Origin: JALYUA01 sp039931865
GTDB lineage: Bacteria; Acidobacteriota; Thermoanaerobaculia; UBA5066; Gp7-AA6
Assembly: GCA_039931865.1 (NCBI GenBank)
Contig: JBDTRB010000079.1
Coordinates: 1 to 17,649, forward strand
Length of the DNA: 17,649 bases
Direction of reading: 5' to 3'
A model generated the notes under the pieces. It saw only the letters and a program-made list of their open reading frames with translations. It made no database searches and was not told the origin of the DNA. The translations under genes and the position numbers were made by a program. Below, piece after piece: positions 15,065 to 17,649 of the stretch (within the stretch, counting starts at the first letter, position 1; each line of letters opens with the position of its first letter).

Positions 15065-16201
15065 TTACTCGATCCGGTGCGGGACGAATCGGCTCCTGTT
15101 GTCTGTGATCGGACCTTCCGACTCGCGAATGCCGATCCCGGCCGCCTCCTGGCCGATGATCCAGCTGCCGATTACCGGGTGCTGGCCGTCTAACTCGGGA
15201 AGAGGAGCCAGGGCCTGGTAAACGGACTCTCCCCGCCCATAGTCGCCGCCGGTCTCCGCAAAAATTCCGCGCTCGTCATAGAGGGTCACGTTCGATCCTT
15301 CGCGTGAGAAGAGCGGTTTCTGCACGTAGCGCGTCAGCTTACCCTTTGAAAACGAGGCCTCGAGAAGGTTTGGATCGCCGGGATTCAACTCCCACAGAAT
15401 CGGCAGGATCCCCTTGCTCGAGAGAATGACCTTCCACGCGGGCTCGATCCACTGCGTCTCGCGGTCGCCGAGCAGCATGTCGCCGAAGTCTTCCTCGAGC
15501 ATCCACTCCCACGGATACAGCTTGAAGACCGACTGCATCGTCTTCTCGTTCTCGTCGACAAACAGCTTGCGCCGGTGGTCCCAGCCGATCTTGGAAACGA
15601 GGATCTGGTCGGTCGCGATCTGCGCCTGCGAAGCCGTGTCCCGCAGGTAACTGACGGTGACGATGTCTTCGACGTCGTCCAGGGAAGCGAAGTAGAGCGG
15701 CTCGCCGCGCAGATACGGCTTCAATCCCTTCCACGCCGCGATCAGCCGCTCGTGGATGCTGTTGAACTGGTCCCCGCGGGGGAATACGTCCTCCAGCCAC
15801 TTCCACTGCACGACCGCCGCCTCGTAGAGAGCGGTCGGGGTATCCGCGTTGTACTCGAGAAGCTTCGGCGGAGAGACGCCGTCGTACGAGAGATCGAAAC
15901 GACCGTAAATCGAGGGAGATTCCTCCGCCCACGAGCGTTCGATGAGCTCGCGGATGTCGCCAGGAATTCCGAGCTCCTTGTAACGACGTTTCTCGATGAC
16001 GTGCCCGGCGGCGGCGATGCACATCTGGTGCAGCCGGTTCGTCGCTTTCTCCAGGATATCGACTTCAGCCGGAGAGAAGACGTAGTGGGCCGACTCGTAC
16101 CAGTAGGTCTCTTCGGGCGTGTGAAACGTCAGGCCGAGCTCTTCGACCTTCGACTGCCAGCCCGGGCGGGGCGCCGATGCGACGCGGCGCAAGTCTAGCA
16201 A
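15065..16201 (-). CDS. Glutathionylspermidine synthase family (YgiC/YjfC-like) ATP-grasp protein
   Basis: 378 aa, near the usual length of the family. ATP-grasp ligase motifs: YGRFDLSYDG (99-108), LLEYNADTPT (114-123), EPAWKVILSSKGILPILWELNPGDPNLL region (253-280), KPLFSREGSN (295-304) and a closing GSWIIGQEAAGIGIRES. The N-terminal APRPGWQSKVEELGLTFHTPE matches the family opening. Relatives resemble the synthetase half of E. coli Gss, which joins glutathione and spermidine, but YgiC itself is considered not to make glutathionylspermidine, so the reaction is uncertain. The start is unclear: TTG at 16201 or TTG at 16192, neither with a ribosome binding site, and the first lies inside the end of a 196-bp inverted-repeat element. 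The original start may have been displaced. The upstream lipoprotein gene is its probable partner. Confidence 0.9.
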   Translation of the reverse strand: MLDLRRVASAPRPGWQSKVEELGLTFHTPEETYWYESAHYVFSPAEVDILEKATNRLHQMCIAAAGHVIEKRRYKELGIPGDIRELIERSWAEESPSIYGRFDLSYDGVSPPKLLEYNADTPTALYEAAVVQWKWLEDVFPRGDQFNSIHERLIAAWKGLKPYLRGEPLYFASLDDVEDIVTVSYLRDTASQAQIATDQILVSKIGWDHRRKLFVDENEKTMQSVFKLYPWEWMLEEDFGDMLLGDRETQWIEPAWKVILSSKGILPILWELNPGDPNLLEASFSKGKLTRYVQKPLFSREGSNVTLYDERGIFAETGGDYGRGESVYQALAPLPELDGQHPVIGSWIIGQEAAGIGIRESEGPITDNRSRFVPHRIE

Positions 16202-16390
16202 CCCGTGGAAAAATGGATGCGGGTGTCGCGTCCGGGCTTTTGCAATGGGCTACAGGCACAACGGAGGCTTTTCTCGTGTCTGTCAACCAAGGTCTTTTCC
16301 TCGCGTAGACACCGAGCAAAAGCCCGTCCGCCCTGCGGGTTGCGGCGGCGCTCGCAACGCCATCCCACACCCTTTTCCACGGGCTGCTAG
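16195..16390. mobile_element. CTAG-bounded 196-bp inverted-repeat element (MITE-like or IS remnant)
   Basis: CTAGCAACCCGTGGAAAA (16195-16212) and its complement at 16373-16390 match at 17 of 18 positions. Two further nested inverted pairs lie inside: GGGCTTTTGC (16234-16243) with GCAAAAGCCC (16316-16325), and GTGTCT (16276-16281) with AGACAC (16307-16312). Both strands carry only short mirror-image ORFs and no transposase. The right CTAG supplies the TAG stop of the lipoprotein gene; the left end overlaps the YgiC-like start. The ends resemble those of the element at 4931-5037. Probably a non-autonomous derivative of an IS that targets CTAG; a structured intercistronic RNA is the alternative. 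Confidence 0.6.
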
Positions 16391-16722
16391 GAGCTCACGC
16401 TTCCGCCGTGAGATCCGCCCGAAGAGCTCGAGGCGTGACCGCCGGAGGACGCCTCTCCGTGCGCTCCGAAGCCGCCCCGCGAAACGCCGCCGGAGGTGGA
16501 GGTCCCGCCATGAACTCCGGTGCTCGACCTCGAGGTCGACCCGATGCCGCCTCCGATCCAGTGATAACCCGGGATGATCGCGGTTCCGCGGCACATGGAA
16601 TCCGGCACGGGCCGGCCGGTGGGGTCGACGCAGCGGCGGCTCTGGCCGCACGACACCAGCGCCATCGACGCCATCAGCGTCAGCGTGATCGAAGAGCTTT
16701 TCTTCACGAGATGTGGCCTCAT
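16387..16722 (-). CDS. Gly/Ser-rich lipoprotein, candidate YgiB/YjfM-like partner of the YgiC-like protein
   Basis: 111 aa. The signal peptide has a good lipobox, LVSC with Cys25, preceded by SSITLTLMASMA, so it should be membrane-anchored on the outer face. Cys31 and Cys44 bracket CVDPTGRPVPDSMC; GYHW follows; the C-terminal half (from about residue 57) is Gly, Ser and His rich and contains VSRGGFG at 80-86. E. coli YgiB (DUF1190), encoded directly before ygiC, also has a Cys pair and, as I recall, a C-terminal TRGGFG motif. The same order here supports a functional pair, though overall similarity is low. The start is ATG 16722; GTG 16707 is an alternative. Divergent from the haloperoxidase-like gene by about 87 bases. 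Confidence 0.7.
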   Translation of the reverse strand: MRPHLVKKSSSITLTLMASMALVSCGQSRRCVDPTGRPVPDSMCRGTAIIPGYHWIGGGIGSTSRSSTGVHGGTSTSGGVSRGGFGAHGEASSGGHASSSSGGSHGGSVSS

Positions 16723-16789
16723 TTTACAGGATGCTGCGGGTTTAAAATGCCTAGCACCCCGCGGCCCGACTCCTGCTGTACCTAACTCT

Positions 16790-16798
16790 TGCTATAAA
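16790..16798 (+). promoter_or_regulatory. Extended -10 promoter element before the haloperoxidase-like gene
   Basis: TG-C-TATAAA reads as an extended -10 box; no -35 is seen 17 bases upstream. It overlaps the first in-frame ATG (16798-16800), so transcription from it would start near 16805 and favour the ATG at 16810 with almost no leader. Confidence 0.35.
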
Positions 16799-16809
16799 TG
16801 ATCCGTTCC

Positions 16810-17649
16810 ATGTCATTCCGAACCCCGGCATCCTTTCTCTGTCTCGCGCTGTCAGCGGCAGTCGCTCTTTCCGCCGGCGGGGCCTGGAAACGTCCCGCCG
16901 CCGCGGAGGCCCAGGCCACCGACAATCCCGTGCTCGTGTGGGACGAGGCGGTCCTCCACGGGATCCGCGCGACGAAGCCCGGACCGACGATCGTCGCCCG
17001 GTCGCTTGCCGTGGCGCACACCGCGATGTTCGACGCGTGGGCCGCGTATGACGCCCGCGCGGTTCCGACGATCCAGCATCCCGCGTGGCGCCGCCCGGCT
17101 GCAGAACGGACGGAGGCGAACAAATTCGAAGCCGTCAGCTATGCGGGTTATCGCGCGGTCGTCGATCTCTATCCTTCGGAGGCGGCGTATTACCAGGCCC
17201 TGATGCTCCAGCAGGGATACTCGCCCGCCGACCAGACGACGGATCTCTCGACGGCCCGAGGGGTCGGCAACATCGCGGCGGCCTCGGTTCTCGATTTTCG
17301 GCACCGCGACGGGTCGAATCAACTCGGCGACCGTGCGCCCGGCGCGTACTCCGACTACACCGGCTACGCGCCGGTCAACACGACGGTCAGCGTGAACGAC
17401 CCGAACCACTGGCAGCCTCTCGCGCTGGTGGTGAACGGCGCCATCGTGAACCAGACCTTCACGACGCCGCACTGGGGGCTGGTCACTCCGTTCGCGCTGC
17501 CGAGCGGGTCGGCGGTGCGTCCCGCCATCGGGCCGCCCCAATACCCGGATCCCGAGTACAAGGTCGAGGCGGACGAGGTGCTGGCTTTCAGTGCAGCGCT
17601 GACGGACGACCAGAAAGTGATGGCGGAGTATTTTGCGGACGGCCCCACC
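16810..17649 (+). CDS. Vanadium-dependent haloperoxidase-like (PAP2-related) protein, N-terminal part
   Basis: At least 280 aa, open at the window edge, so the 3' end is missing. The start is either ATG 16798 or ATG 16810; I prefer 16810 because a -10-like box overlaps the first. The signal peptide is MSFRTPASFLCLALSAAVALSAGGA. Motifs typical of the N-terminal helical domain of bacterial vanadium haloperoxidase-like proteins: VLVWDEAVLHGIRATKPGPT, AHTAMFDAWAAYD, AVSYAGYRAVVDLYP, YSDYTGYAPVN, DPNHWQPL and PHWGLVTPFAL, then FSAALTDDQKVMAEYFADGP. The vanadate-binding residues (Lys/Arg, SGH, Arg and His) lie in the C-terminal half beyond the window, so haloperoxidase versus phosphatase activity cannot be judged. 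It is probably periplasmic or secreted. Confidence 0.82.
   Translation, partial: MSFRTPASFLCLALSAAVALSAGGAWKRPAAAEAQATDNPVLVWDEAVLHGIRATKPGPTIVARSLAVAHTAMFDAWAAYDARAVPTIQHPAWRRPAAERTEANKFEAVSYAGYRAVVDLYPSEAAYYQALMLQQGYSPADQTTDLSTARGVGNIAAASVLDFRHRDGSNQLGDRAPGAYSDYTGYAPVNTTVSVNDPNHWQPLALVVNGAIVNQTFTTPHWGLVTPFALPSGSAVRPAIGPPQYPDPEYKVEADEVLAFSAALTDDQKVMAEYFADGPT

Noticed and set aside
16195..16390. Two opposing 61-aa ORFs, both starting MEK and ending FSTGC
   Set aside because: They are translations of the same inverted repeat read from each end, not genes; their similarity is evidence for the palindrome.
16750..16755. CTAGCA near the lipoprotein/haloperoxidase intergenic region as another element end
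   Set aside because: The match to the element end stops after six bases and no partner end is found.

Overview
The window is GC-rich (mostly G/C in third codon positions), densely coded and free of tRNA, rRNA, CRISPR or intact transposase genes. Gene content (secreted Asp-box propellers with a shared C-terminal module, a Spy/CpxP-like protein opening MYPGF, a sorbosone-dehydrogenase-type propeller, a secreted dienelactone hydrolase-like protein) suggests a free-living heterotroph, most like Acidobacteriota (Thermoanaerobaculia-type). That assignment is inference from protein style; there is no phylogenetic marker here.

Layout. The first seven genes alternate strand: a small lipoprotein (+, 83-520), a Spy/CpxP-like protein (-, 604-1098), a secreted dienelactone hydrolase family protein (+, 1416-2330), a DHA2-type MFS exporter (-, 2356-3882), a PhzF-family isomerase (+, 4111-4935), a secreted alkaline-phosphatase-superfamily phosphodiesterase (-, 5033-6889) and a Nei/Fpg DNA glycosylase (+, 6937-7734). 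Next on the + strand come a PQQ-type sugar/sorbosone dehydrogenase (7864-9219), a HerA/DUF87-like ATPase (9290-11701) and two tandem paralogous secreted beta-propellers (11986-13446 and 13619-15043). These converge on a minus-strand pair: a glutathionylspermidine-synthase (YgiC-like) ATP-grasp protein (15065-16201) preceded by a Gly/Ser-rich lipoprotein (16387-16722) that resembles the YgiB/YjfM partner of YgiC in enterobacteria. The window ends inside a vanadium-haloperoxidase-like gene (+, from about 16810).

The genes look like independent housekeeping and accessory functions rather than one pathway; no complete defence, secretion or biosynthetic system is visible. The most notable signals lie between genes. 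(1) Two small CTAG-bounded inverted-repeat elements (4931-5037, 107 bp; 16195-16390, 196 bp) have related ends (CTAG-S-AGCC-Y-GT), and three of their four CTAG ends supply the TAG stop of the adjoining gene. They look like non-autonomous transposable elements targeting CTAG. (2) The propeller tandem duplication carried 3' flanking DNA with it: a decayed copy of the tail of the YgiC-like gene remains after the first propeller. The last 195 coding bases of the two propellers are about 87% identical although the blades have diverged, which suggests homogenisation of an uncharacterised C-terminal module of about 95 residues. (3) The YgiB-like/YgiC-like pair is split by the larger element, whose end overlaps the likely start of the YgiC-like gene.
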